From positions 727,672 through 791,671 of the forward strand of contig NZ_AYWX01000001.1 of NCBI RefSeq assembly GCF_000502875.1: a DNA stretch of 64,000 bases. The letters run 5' to 3'. Made by a program: the position numbers and the translations under genes. The stretch comes from Mesorhizobium sp. L2C084A000 (GTDB lineage: Bacteria; Pseudomonadota; Alphaproteobacteria; Rhizobiales; Rhizobiaceae). Positions within the stretch are counted from its first letter, which is position 1; each line of letters opens with the position of its first letter. Shown here piece by piece: positions 45,864 through 54,750 of this stretch. The notes beneath the pieces were generated by a model. It had not been told where the DNA came from. It ran no database searches and saw only the letters and a list, made by a program, of their open reading frames with translations.

Positions 45864-47477
45864 ATGAAAGCGTTCATCGTATTTCTGAGCGGATTTCTCC
45901 TTTTTATCCTTGCCGCGTTCAGCGCTGAGGCAGCCGCGCCCGACGCCAAGCGCGTCGCACTGGTCATCGGCAACAGCAAGTATGTTCATGCTGTCGCTTT
46001 GCCCAACCCCGCCAACGACGCGCACCTCATCGCCTCCACGCTGCGCAATGCCGGCTTCGAGGTGATCGAGGGGATGGATCAGGACAATGCCGGCATGCAC
46101 AGCCTCATCAGCCGGTTCACAGAGCAGTCTTACGATGCCGACCTCGCCGTCATCTTTTATGCCGGGCACGGCATGCAGGTCGACGGCAAGAATTTCCTGA
46201 TACCGGTCGACGCCGAGTTGACGTCGCCGGCCTATCTCAAGACCCGCACCATTCAGGTCGAAGACTTCCTGGCGGCGCTGCCGCCTGATCCGGCGGTCGG
46301 CGTCATCATACTCGATGCCTGCCGCGACAATCCACTCGCCAGGACGTTGGCCGCCTCGCTGCCGAAGTCGCGTTCGTTGGGGTCCGGTCTGGCACCGATC
46401 GAAGCAAGATCGGACGGCGTAGGCACGGGCGGCATCCTGATCGCCTATGCAACGGATCCGGGCGCCATCGCTTTCGACGGCAACGGCGTCAACAGCCCTT
46501 ACTCCACGGCGCTCGCCAGGCACCTGACCGAACCCGGCATTGAGATCCAGAGCGCGCTGACGCGCGTGCGCGGCGAAGTGACCGAGACGACGCAAGGTCG
46601 CCAGAGGCCTTGGCACAACGCGTCGCTGGGGCGCGAGGTCTTCATTGGAAAACCCGTTGTCGTGGCGGCGCCTGAAGCACAGCCTGCCAATGCCGGGGCG
46701 GCAACCGCCCCCACGCTGGTGGTTGGTGACCCGCCTTCCTGGGAAGTCGAGCAGCGGCTCTGGGATGAAGCCTCCAAGCGCAACTCGGTGCCGTTCTACG
46801 AGGCCTATCTCGAGCAGTTCCCAAACGGCCGCTTCGCCACGGTGGCGCGGCTGAACATCGACGAATTGAACGACCCGGAAGCCCAGAACCGGCAGGTCGC
46901 GGCACTCGATACGGACCAGGCGAACGCCAGTTCCGGCTCCGCAGTGCGCACCTCGGTCGGCGTCCCCGACGAGGTGAAGCAAACACCGGGCACCGAGTTG
47001 ACGGAAAATGCCATTGGCCTCGACCGCCAGGGTCGCATCGACTTGCAATTGCGCATCGAAGCGTTGGGCAACGAGCTTGGCCGCGTCGACGGAAACATAG
47101 GCCCACAGACCCGCCAGGCGATCGGTATCTGGCAGGTGGAGAACGGCCTGCCGCAGACCAGCTATCTGACACGCGAGCAACTTGCATTCCTCGTGATCCA
47201 GACTGATCCGATGATGGAAACCGTGCGCGCCAGATATGCTGCCGATCAGGCCCGTGCGACGCAGCCGAAAAAACAGGTGGTAAAGAAGGTCCGCACGCAG
47301 AGACCGGTGGCACAGAAACCCCGCAAACAACAGCAGGTCGTTCAGAAGCGGCGCAACCGGGACACAGTGGTGCGGCAGGATGATGATCTTCCGCCGCCCC
47401 GGGATAACAACGACTTCCTCACCAAGGCGCTGATCTTCGGCACCGGTGTGGCTGTGGGCGGCGTGCTCAAGAACTGA
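45864..47477 (+). CDS. exported caspase-family (C14) protease with peptidoglycan-binding-like domain
   Basis: A 537-residue protein. Signal peptide (residues 1-27), then a p20-type caspase domain: RVALVIGNSKYVHAVAL, catalytic His102 in IFYAGHGMQV, and Cys153 in IILDACRDNP. A segment near residues 390-445 resembles a peptidoglycan-binding-1 domain (GRVDGNIGPQTRQAIGIWQ). The tail is strongly basic (Lys/Arg/Gln), ending with a short hydrophobic stretch. Bacterial C14 homologues cleave after Arg/Lys. GGAGGG lies 7 nt before the ATG. First of three caspase-like genes in 8 kb. Confidence 0.88.
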   Translation: MKAFIVFLSGFLLFILAAFSAEAAAPDAKRVALVIGNSKYVHAVALPNPANDAHLIASTLRNAGFEVIEGMDQDNAGMHSLISRFTEQSYDADLAVIFYAGHGMQVDGKNFLIPVDAELTSPAYLKTRTIQVEDFLAALPPDPAVGVIILDACRDNPLARTLAASLPKSRSLGSGLAPIEARSDGVGTGGILIAYATDPGAIAFDGNGVNSPYSTALARHLTEPGIEIQSALTRVRGEVTETTQGRQRPWHNASLGREVFIGKPVVVAAPEAQPANAGAATAPTLVVGDPPSWEVEQRLWDEASKRNSVPFYEAYLEQFPNGRFATVARLNIDELNDPEAQNRQVAALDTDQANASSGSAVRTSVGVPDEVKQTPGTELTENAIGLDRQGRIDLQLRIEALGNELGRVDGNIGPQTRQAIGIWQVENGLPQTSYLTREQLAFLVIQTDPMMETVRARYAADQARATQPKKQVVKKVRTQRPVAQKPRKQQQVVQKRRNRDTVVRQDDDLPPPRDNNDFLTKALIFGTGVAVGGVLKN

Positions 47478-47514
47478 CCGCCGGCGTTCCTGGAACAGTG
47501 GCACGCGGTAGGTG

Positions 47515-48052
47515 CTATTGCGTCTTTATCCGCATTTCCACGCGGCGGTTAGCCGGATCGTACGGGTTGGGGCTGCGCGGATTCTTTTCGCCCATGCCGA
47601 TCGGGTTGATGCGGGCGGCCTCGACACCATTGGCCGTCAGGAAGGCTGCCACCGATTGCGCTCGCCGTTGCGACAGGCCCTCGTTGTAGTGGACCGTGCC
47701 GGTGGCATCGGTGTAGCCTTCGACAACGAAGTTGAATGTGCTCAGCCGCCTGTCCTTCAGGGCCTTGGCGAACTCGTCGAGTTCACTGCGCGCTGTCGCG
47801 TCGAGTTCGGCCGAATCCAACCCGAAATTGATCAGCATATCGAGGCTGGATTTTTCGGCCGGCGCGTCTTTTGCCTTGGTCTTGCTCTTGCACTCTTCCT
47901 CGGTTCCTACACAAATTCCTCGCGACTTGCCGAGGTCGGCGGCGCCGGCAAAAAAACTTCACGATGTCTTCTGATTTCTGAACAGGGTCGGCGGAAGCGT
48001 GAGTCGAGAAAAACACGACTGCCAACACCAAGGCTGAACTGCCCCACTGCAT
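47515..48052 (-). pseudogene. OmpA-family exported protein, frameshifted at a T7 run
   Basis: Two overlapping frames make one OmpA-like protein. The first, from ATG 48052 (AGGAG upstream), encodes a signal peptide (QWGSSALVLAVVFFSTHASA) and DPVQKSEDIVKFF. At seven consecutive T (minus strand; 47950-47956) the frame shifts; with six T it would read on as AGAADLGKSRGICVGTEEEC and join the OmpA domain LINFGLDSAELD, VEGYTDATGTVHYNEGLSQR and NPYDPANRRVEMRI. So either one T was inserted, or expression needs slippage, or it is a sequencing error. The intact protein would be about 178 residues and peptidoglycan-binding. Confidence 0.8.
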
Positions 48053-48243
48053 AGCGGTTACTCCTGTTTGAGCATCCGATTTCGATGGTGGTGATCATAC
48101 CAAATTCCGGGGCAATTGTCTGTCGATAAACGCCAGGGGATGCGGCGGTGCCGGCAGTTGTTGCAGCGTCACCGGTTGAGACTTGACCCGCGCCGCGCCT
48201 GGGGCTTGAGTGGTTGGAGCTTCTCGATGAAGGCGTGGCGGTC

Positions 48244-48843
48244 ATGGCCAATGAGCTCCGATTCAAAACGGCACAGGATCTCTTCATGGCTTGTCCCGCT
48301 ATTGCCCGGGACATGAGAGCCCTTCCAACCGAACAGCAATCGATCGAGTTTTGCCGCGACCTGCTCGCCGGGCGCGTTCCCGAAGAGGCGATCACGTTCT
48401 GTGCCTACCTGCTTCCCGACCGGGCTGCGGTCTGGTGGGCGCATGAATGCCTGAGCCATCTGAGCGAGTTGCTCGATGGAACTGATCACGAGTTGCTCGC
48501 CTATGTTCGCGACTGGGTCGGTGAACCGGACAGCCATCGCCCCGCGGTGAGCCAGGCAGAGGCAACGCCGCCAACAACGCCGGGAGCCTGGATTGCCCGG
48601 GCGGCGGGATGGCGTGACAATGGTTCCTTTATTGTCGGATCTGTTGTCGGCGCAGAAGCACCATCGGCCTTGCAGCCGTTTCCTGCCGCCCATGCAATCA
48701 ATGCGGGTGTTCTGGCCGGGCTGGCGCGTGTCGCACTGGTGGACCGCTTTGCCGTTCTTTCCGCGTTTGTCGAAATGGGCATCCAGATGGCCGAGATCGA
48801 GGCCCTGCGCCAATCGGCGGATGCTTACTTGCAGCCACCTTGA
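48244..48843 (+). CDS. DUF6931-like protein
   Basis: A 199-residue soluble, helical protein. The opening ELRFKTAQDLFMACPAIARDM and the motif CAYLLPDRAAVWWAHECL (residues 58-75) fit the family I remember as DUF6931, found near T6SS genes of Proteobacteria. A second helical half contains GWRDNGSFIVGSV, VLAGLARVALVDR and a terminal helix. No export signal. Earlier in-frame starts exist (GTG 48235, TTG 48214); the ATG 48244 is chosen as the first conserved-looking residue. Its 3' end overlaps the convergent caspase gene by 19 nt. Function unknown. Confidence 0.7.
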   Translation: MANELRFKTAQDLFMACPAIARDMRALPTEQQSIEFCRDLLAGRVPEEAITFCAYLLPDRAAVWWAHECLSHLSELLDGTDHELLAYVRDWVGEPDSHRPAVSQAEATPPTTPGAWIARAAGWRDNGSFIVGSVVGAEAPSALQPFPAAHAINAGVLAGLARVALVDRFAVLSAFVEMGIQMAEIEALRQSADAYLQPP

Positions 48844-50069
48844 GCCCATTTGGCAAGCGCCACCTTGAAGCGCGTTCCAAGTGGATGTTGCAGGCGCAAA
48901 ACAGAAGCATCGTTGGTGGCGAAATTTTTCGCCTGTTCGCATAGCCGTGCCTCGTCCCATTCATGGCAGCCGTCGCAATGTTTGTCCTCCCATACCGACT
49001 TGTCCAATCCCTCCACCGGGCTGAACAGGGGTTTGCCCTTGATCAGCTGGGCGATGCTCTTGCCATCGATTGCCGGATCACCGAAATCGATCGGATGGTC
49101 GAAAAAGATCGGATCGTCCGAAGCCAGCCTGGGGATCTTCTGACGCAGCACATCGAGCGCAAGCTGGTCGTCACTTTGGCCTGATGCGCCTGCAGCGCCG
49201 GTGTTGCTTGCGTCGGAGCCGCCTTCGGTTGGAGGTGCGCTCGCCTCGCCCACGATCAACGGCGCATTGAGATCGACCTTGTGCAGAACGACATCCGTTT
49301 TCAGCGAAACGTTGATCCAGGGACGCTGCTTGCCGGAGGTTGCCTTGAAGACGTCGCTGGTGACCCTGTTCATGGCGTCGGTGATGGAGACGTTGGATTC
49401 GCCGATACGCTTGAGGAGCGCCGAGGTGAAAGGCGAATGTTCGCCCGACCCGTCATAGGCAAGTTGATTGGGACTGGCGGCGAAAGCGACGAGCGTGCCG
49501 GTGCCACCATTCTCTACCGGGATCTCGGCAAGGCCGCTGCTGGCGCCGTTGACGCCCGCGGTCTTGGCCAGCACCTCGGCGAGGGGATTGTCGCGGCAAG
49601 CGTCGAGAAACACCAGACTGATGCTGGTCTCTCGCGACATCTGGCGCAAAACGAAATCAACCGACACGGCTTCGAAGTCGACGGAGGTTTCATCTTCCAG
49701 CGCAGCGTCGACTGGAAGCAGATAGTTCTTGCCCGCAACCTGCAGGCCGTGGCCGGCATAGAAAAACAGCGCGATGTCGGCACCGCGCACCTGTTTCGCG
49801 AACTGCACGATCGTCGCCTGTGTCTGCAGCTTGGTCAGGTCGAAGCCGGAAACGACCTCAAAATCGAGTTTCTTCAAGCGTTCGGCCATGGCCTGGGCGT
49901 CGCGCACCGGATTGGCGAGCGGCGCCGCGTGCTGGTACTGGGAATTGCCCAGAACCAGCGCGATGCGGCGCTCGGCACTGGCGGCTGTTACAGTCAAAAG
50001 CAAGGCAAGCGCGGCAAGCCCGGCGGCACGAAAGAGGCCACCGCAACAGGCGATCAGATCGGACCTCAC
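48825..50069 (-). CDS. exported caspase-family protease with C-terminal CxxCH (haem c) motif
   Basis: A 414-residue protein from GTG 50069. Signal peptide (ending TVTAASA), then a C14 domain with RIALVLGNSQYQHAAPLAN, His107 in FFYAGHGLQV and Cys158 in VFLDACRDNP. The last 60 residues contain C365-D-G-C368-H369 followed by EWDEARLCEQAKNF, RLQHPLG and a terminal GGCK. In an exported protein CxxCH is the signal for covalent haem c attachment; no Met ligand is evident, so His of QHP may be the second axial ligand. Two further Cys could instead make a zinc or disulfide site. It starts 8 nt after the upstream OmpA-YceI stop. Confidence 0.85.
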   Translation of the reverse strand: MRSDLIACCGGLFRAAGLAALALLLTVTAASAERRIALVLGNSQYQHAAPLANPVRDAQAMAERLKKLDFEVVSGFDLTKLQTQATIVQFAKQVRGADIALFFYAGHGLQVAGKNYLLPVDAALEDETSVDFEAVSVDFVLRQMSRETSISLVFLDACRDNPLAEVLAKTAGVNGASSGLAEIPVENGGTGTLVAFAASPNQLAYDGSGEHSPFTSALLKRIGESNVSITDAMNRVTSDVFKATSGKQRPWINVSLKTDVVLHKVDLNAPLIVGEASAPPTEGGSDASNTGAAGASGQSDDQLALDVLRQKIPRLASDDPIFFDHPIDFGDPAIDGKSIAQLIKGKPLFSPVEGLDKSVWEDKHCDGCHEWDEARLCEQAKNFATNDASVLRLQHPLGTRFKVALAKWAQGGCK

Positions 50070-50076
50070 CGGAACC

Positions 50077-51183
50077 TCAGTTCACGGGCTTGGTGGCGGA
50101 AAACTCGATCCGCCGATTGAGCGCCTTGTTCTTCGGCGTATCGTTGGCGGCAACCGGCCGCTCCTCGCCATAGCCGGCGGCGCTGACCTGATTGCGCGGA
50201 ATACCCTCGGCAATCAAGGCGTCGGCAACCGCGTGGGCGCGCCGCTCCGACAACTGCTTGTTTGCGTCCGGCGATCCATCGGAATCGGTATAGCCGGAGA
50301 TCTCGACCTTCAGGCTTGGGCATTTGCCAACGACACCTTCGACCTCCGTCAGCAATGGGCGGCTTTTCGCATCGAGCCGCGCGCTGGCCGGCCGGAAGTA
50401 GATGGCGCCGGTGCGTGAGAGCACGGCAAACCTGTTCAAGCATTCCTCATCGCTGAAGTTCGCCTTGGCGGCGTCGGTGGCAACGGGACCTACATCGGTC
50501 GAACTCGCCGCGGCGGTCTGGGTTGCAGCGGGCTTGCTGCCGTCGGCGGTGAAGACGAAATCGAACGACACCGACGCGGTGGGCACGATGTTGGTGACGT
50601 TGGCCGCCTGCTGGAGTTTGTCCACGTTCGGCAGCAAGCCGAAATCCTCCACGTGAACCGCGACGGGAGCTTCCGAAGCAACGGAGACCATGTCGTCACT
50701 GATCATGGTGACGACGATGCTGGCCTCGAGGTCCTTGTCGACGCCGTGCAGATTGAGACGGAAAGGCAGCGTCGACTTCACCCTGCGTTTTGTCGCGAGA
50801 TCGGCGAATGCGGCGGGATCCACATTGGCCGTCAGCTCGGCCGTCGGGTATTTGAATGTCTCGAAAAACAGGAAGCGCATGCGGACATTGCGCAGGTCGA
50901 CGCCGGTATCGACCGAATTGAGGTCGAAGGTGACCTTGGCATCACCCGCCGAGCTGAGCGTGCCGGTGATGTTCCTGATCTTGTTTGTCTCGACGATCGT
51001 GTTTTTCTTCACCGACTGGTAGGTGATCACCGAAGCCGTGGGATCAAGCGTCCAGTTCGGCGCTGCGTTGGCGGCTTGCGATGCGAGTAGCAGCAAGCCG
51101 GAAAGCGCGACGATCAGGCCAAGACCTCGTGTGGCGGGGCCTTTCAGCCTCGTCTTCCACCAGAATGCGACGACTTCGAACAT
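50077..51183 (-). CDS. YceI-OmpA fusion protein
   Basis: A 368-residue exported protein. A signal sequence or anchor (LIVALSGLLLLASQAANA) is followed by a YceI-like lipocalin domain (residues 42-220: NWTLDPTASVITYQSVKK, NSVDTGVDLRNVRMRFLFFE, RLNLHGVDKDLEA). Then, after a Thr/Ala linker, comes an OmpA-like peptidoglycan-binding domain (255-368) with EISGYTDSDGSPDANKQLSE, RRAHAVADALIAEG and NRRIEFSATKP. YceI domains bind polyisoprenoid-like lipids. The start 51183 is supported by AGGGGG upstream of the ATG. It is translationally close to the haem-motif caspase gene, so the two are probably co-expressed. Confidence 0.85.
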   Translation of the reverse strand: MFEVVAFWWKTRLKGPATRGLGLIVALSGLLLLASQAANAAPNWTLDPTASVITYQSVKKNTIVETNKIRNITGTLSSAGDAKVTFDLNSVDTGVDLRNVRMRFLFFETFKYPTAELTANVDPAAFADLATKRRVKSTLPFRLNLHGVDKDLEASIVVTMISDDMVSVASEAPVAVHVEDFGLLPNVDKLQQAANVTNIVPTASVSFDFVFTADGSKPAATQTAAASSTDVGPVATDAAKANFSDEECLNRFAVLSRTGAIYFRPASARLDAKSRPLLTEVEGVVGKCPSLKVEISGYTDSDGSPDANKQLSERRAHAVADALIAEGIPRNQVSAAGYGEERPVAANDTPKNKALNRRIEFSATKPVN

Positions 51184-51369
51184 GGAACGCCCCCTGACCA
51201 GGACCACCGTATCGACACGACACCTGGCGAGAGCATAGAGCACTTGCGGCTGGTTGGCGAGCAGTTGCAGCCGGTCTTCCGGTCAAGGTCCGGGGGCAGA
51301 GTTGGCGTGTCAAATGGTGGCAGGCGGCCTCGGCGAGCGGTGCCGCGAAACCCTGACCTGCTGTTAGCA

Positions 51370-51669
51370 TTATCCCCAGCCGCCGCCTCCGCCACCAGTG
51401 CCACCGGTGCCGCCATTGCCGCCGCCCAAAGGTGGAACGACGACAGGTGCGGTTTCCTCAGTCGGTTCGACGAGTTTCTTGGCGATAGCCTTCTTCTGCC
51501 TGGTGATCTTTGGCGTGGTCGTCGTGCGAATGAGCTTCGGCCTGTGCTTTGTCGTCGTCACCGTCGGTTCGGCCTTGGGCGCGGGCGCAACGGACATGCA
51601 GCCCGCTACTGCCACCAGAGCGCCGGATAGAACTGTGGCGATCAATGCCTGCTTCACTGCCCTGCCCAC
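51370..51669 (-). CDS. glycine-rich small lipoprotein
   Basis: A 99-residue protein beginning at GTG 51669, chosen because AGGAGG lies 5 nt upstream. Signal peptide with lipobox VAVAGC (Cys24), a Lys/Thr-rich middle (TTTKHRPKLIRTTTTPKITR, then KKAIAKKL), a short acidic segment, and a C-terminus of almost only Gly/Thr ending in GGWG. No family recognised. It follows the Sel1-caspase gene by 17 nt and may be its partner at the outer membrane. The low-complexity tail resembles surface-exposed or oligomer-forming tails. Confidence 0.65.
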   Translation of the reverse strand: MGRAVKQALIATVLSGALVAVAGCMSVAPAPKAEPTVTTTKHRPKLIRTTTTPKITRQKKAIAKKLVEPTEETAPVVVPPLGGGNGGTGGTGGGGGGWG

Positions 51670-51686
51670 GATTGCCTCCTCACTGA

Positions 51687-54236
51687 TCAAAACAAGTCCC
51701 GACGCGGATTGGCTTGCTCCCAGACCGCTCTGGCCGCATTGACCAGTTGGTCGTCAAGCGAGCCCTTCGCCGGGATCTTCGACTTGAGTTCGCCACGCAA
51801 TTGCTTGAGCGCGGCCGTTTTCGTCTTCACTTCGAATTTCGTCAGCGTCGTCTGGGCACCCGGCAATTCCTTGCGAAGATCAAGCGCGACCGCAAAGGCC
51901 AGATAGCGCACCGCTATCGTCTGGTCGGCATTGGCGCCCTTCTGCATTTCGAGCGCTGCGCGATCATATGCGCCGGACTGATCGCCGCGTGCCGTGGCCA
52001 ACTCGAACAGTCTTTGCGCTTCGTCGAGGTTTTGCTCGACACCAACGCCATCCCGGTACATGCGCGCAAGGCTGGCCGGAGCGTAGGGCTGGCCTAGATC
52101 CATAGCCTTCTGGAATAGCCCCTGCGCCTGCTTGGGGTCCTTTTCGACACCCACGCCGGCCAGGTAGTTACGGCCGAGAAGGTTCATAGAATACATGTCC
52201 TGTCGCTGGACGCCGGCCTCCAGGAAGGCAACTGCACGGGCCGGGTCGGCGGTCACGCCGTTGCGGCCTTCCGTGAAGATCGCGGCGAGATCGTTCATGG
52301 CATAGGTGTGCCCCATCGCGGCCGCCTTGAGCAGCAGGTCCAGACCTTTGGCGGTATCAGGCTTGACGCCATAGCCATTGAACAAGGCGCGGCCCCACGA
52401 CGTCATGCCGTAGGGATCGCCCTTGTCGGATGCCGCGGCGTAAAGCGCGTTGGCCTGCGTGCGGTCGATGACCAGACCGGTTCCCGTCGCATACATGTAG
52501 CCGAGTTCGAACACAGCACGCACATGTCCCTTCTTGGCGGCCTCCTCGATGGCTGTCTTCGCTTCCTCGACCTTGCCAGTTGCGAGCAGCGCGCGCCCCA
52601 GTTCGTAGCGGAAGCGTGGGACATCGGGATAAGCCTTCACAGCGGCTTCGCAAACCTCCACGGCGCCGGCGCCGATTTCGTTCGGCAGCAGGCCGGGAAC
52701 GACGCCTTGCAGGTCCAGAGGCTCGCCGGCGGCGGAGTCGCACGGATCGACGGTTGGCGACAGTTTCATCGTGGCGGGCTTGGACGAACTGCTGTCCGCA
52801 CGGATTTCGAAGCCGACCTCGACCGGCGCGGCTACGCCGATCTGAGGTTCGTAGCGCAGGCGGTCGACTTCAGCGGCCATCAGGCTGGACTGAGGTGACA
52901 GGGTTCTGTCGGGGAGCGAAAGGGTTCCTGTCGCGGGATATGCCGAAACTTTGAGACTGACCGCGGGATCGTCGGTCGGGAAATCCAGGTTAAGCGCAAC
53001 CGGGCCCACGCCAACGGGAACATCAATGTCACGGTTTTCGATCGCCTCGGCGGCACCTGTGATATGAATGCCGCGCTCCACCACCTGTTGCTTTTGCTCG
53101 GCCGCGAGCGAGGCCATGACCTGTTCGCCATGGGCGCCTTCGCCGCTTTTGACCCGGAACACCAGGATGCCCTGGCTTTGACCGCCCCAATTGTCATGCG
53201 TGGCGTAGGCCAGCATATCCACCTCGTCCTGCGCGTCGACCCCCTTGGGCACATCCATCTGCAAACGCGGCAGGTCCTTGCCCTGGATCGGTTCGCCAAC
53301 CTCGACAGGTTCGCCGTCCAGCATGAGGCGGCCGAGAGCAGGTGGTCTCTCGATGCTCACGGTGATCGTTCCGCCGTCGACATCGACCGGTTCCGGCAGG
53401 CCGAGATCGACTGGGCCCACTCCCGACAACACGATTTTCTCCAGCACCGGCGGCAGCGAGGGGCGGTTGCTGCGGCGCATCAGCACCACTTCGTCGATCA
53501 GCGACGAGTTCTCCCAGGGAACCTGCAGGCCTTTTGTTGCCTCCACCACATCCCGGCGCACCGCCGCCATGACCGTGCGGATCTCCTGGTTCGGGGCCAG
53601 CGCGCGACGGGAAAACGCCGCCGAAAACGGACTGAGGTCGCCGCTGCCGTCATAGGCCGCCGCCCCAGGCTCGGTGGCAAAGGCAATGAGCGTGTTCAGC
53701 GAGCTTCTGACCTGCGCGAGCCCGGCGTTGCCGGAGGTGATAAGCTGGTCTCTCAGCCAGTAATTCTTGCGCGGGAACGGATTGTTGCGGCAGGCATCGA
53801 GGACGATCACCTGGATCTTCGATTTCGAACGCATCTGTTCCAGGACATCGTTGAGCTTGATGGCCTGGACCTCGATGTCCGCCGCCTGCTTCAACGAGGC
53901 ATCGACGGGAATCAGGAAGTTTTCGCCGCCGATCTGGAAACCGTGACCGGAATAGTAGACGACGGCGAGGTCGGCGCCATCGATCGCGGCAAGATAATTG
54001 CGGAACTGCTCTTCGAACTGCAGCTTGGTGAGATTGCTTGCAACGAAAACTTCGAACCCTGCCAGTCGAAACGTCTTGGAGACGTCCTCGGCATCCTTGA
54101 CCGGGTTCTTCAGCGCCGGGAATTGCCGGTAGTCGGAATTGCCGATCACCAGGGCGACCCGTCGATCGGCCGACGCATCGAAGGTCGTAAGGGCCGCTAC
54201 GAAGAAGACCGCGATGAATCCGCAAAGTCGGAGCAT
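51687..54236 (-). CDS. exported caspase-family protease with Sel1 repeats
   Basis: An 849-residue protein. Signal peptide (1-23), then a C14 domain with RVALVIGNSDYRQFPALKN, His98 in VVYYSGHGFQI and Cys149 in IVLDACRNNPF. A beta-rich middle (270-500) follows with two repeated segments (VGPVDLGLPEPVDV and VGPVALNLDFPTDD). Then come helical Sel1/TPR-like repeats (about 540-790) with GYMYATGTGLVIDRTQANAL, GRALFNGYGVKPDTAKGLDL and MYRDGVGVEQNLDEAQRL. Sel1 repeats bind proteins. It is the last gene of the island, 427 nt from the right-end inverted repeat. Confidence 0.9.
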   Translation of the reverse strand: MLRLCGFIAVFFVAALTTFDASADRRVALVIGNSDYRQFPALKNPVKDAEDVSKTFRLAGFEVFVASNLTKLQFEEQFRNYLAAIDGADLAVVYYSGHGFQIGGENFLIPVDASLKQAADIEVQAIKLNDVLEQMRSKSKIQVIVLDACRNNPFPRKNYWLRDQLITSGNAGLAQVRSSLNTLIAFATEPGAAAYDGSGDLSPFSAAFSRRALAPNQEIRTVMAAVRRDVVEATKGLQVPWENSSLIDEVVLMRRSNRPSLPPVLEKIVLSGVGPVDLGLPEPVDVDGGTITVSIERPPALGRLMLDGEPVEVGEPIQGKDLPRLQMDVPKGVDAQDEVDMLAYATHDNWGGQSQGILVFRVKSGEGAHGEQVMASLAAEQKQQVVERGIHITGAAEAIENRDIDVPVGVGPVALNLDFPTDDPAVSLKVSAYPATGTLSLPDRTLSPQSSLMAAEVDRLRYEPQIGVAAPVEVGFEIRADSSSSKPATMKLSPTVDPCDSAAGEPLDLQGVVPGLLPNEIGAGAVEVCEAAVKAYPDVPRFRYELGRALLATGKVEEAKTAIEEAAKKGHVRAVFELGYMYATGTGLVIDRTQANALYAAASDKGDPYGMTSWGRALFNGYGVKPDTAKGLDLLLKAAAMGHTYAMNDLAAIFTEGRNGVTADPARAVAFLEAGVQRQDMYSMNLLGRNYLAGVGVEKDPKQAQGLFQKAMDLGQPYAPASLARMYRDGVGVEQNLDEAQRLFELATARGDQSGAYDRAALEMQKGANADQTIAVRYLAFAVALDLRKELPGAQTTLTKFEVKTKTAALKQLRGELKSKIPAKGSLDDQLVNAARAVWEQANPRRDLF

Positions 54237-54662
54237 GGCCTGTTTCCACCGTCGCTACCTGATGACCACAAGCCCCCAAGGTTGCGGTATCAAGGCTGTT
54301 AAAGAGCTCACAATCAGCCGAGACAGGAACAGAAAACAAAAAACCGTCGCGACAGCAGGCACTTTCCCATCCGATCAGGATCTAAATTACCTCAGAGCCG
54401 AGCCATCCGCAATGAGTGTCAAACGGCGCCGGCATGGCTGTCTGGATCCGACGCACCCGCCAAGTCCCAATCCAACGACGGGTGCGCCTGATGCCATCCA
54501 TCGGCTCCCACGGTGGACGGGAAGCGGTCCACCGAAGCCTTTCCGGTTCGATTTTCTTCGCCAAGAATCCTGCGGTTTCCGACAATGATCATCGCGTGTC
54601 GCAAAAAAGCTTTTTGGTATCAATCACTTCGCGTCGCTTCCGAGCGCACCCAGTTCCTATTT
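54237..54662. other. non-coding right tip of the island
   Basis: No gene supported in either strand; small frames here have no family features. No integrase was found in this position, where one would normally lie beside the tRNA. Confidence 0.55.
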
Positions 54663-54697
54663 GTGATACACATTGTGAGACCTACTGTGATACAAAT
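54663..54697 (-). repeat. right-end inverted repeat (putative integrase arm sites)
   Basis: Reverse complement of this segment matches 5383-5417 at 31 of 35 positions. It contains GTATCACA, a diverged GTCTCACA and a third GTATCACA, spaced about 12 nt. It is 53 nt from the tRNA-His core repeat, mirroring the 54 nt at the left end. Confidence 0.7.
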
Positions 54698-54750
54698 TAT
54701 GTCCCAAAGGTAAACTTTTACAATAAATTCAATTACTTACTGGAAAACCG

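Noticed and set aside
54700..54750. Possible start of a tyrosine integrase (PKVNF-like) beside the tRNA
   Set aside because: The frame runs straight into the tRNA and no catalytic domain follows; too short to support even a remnant.
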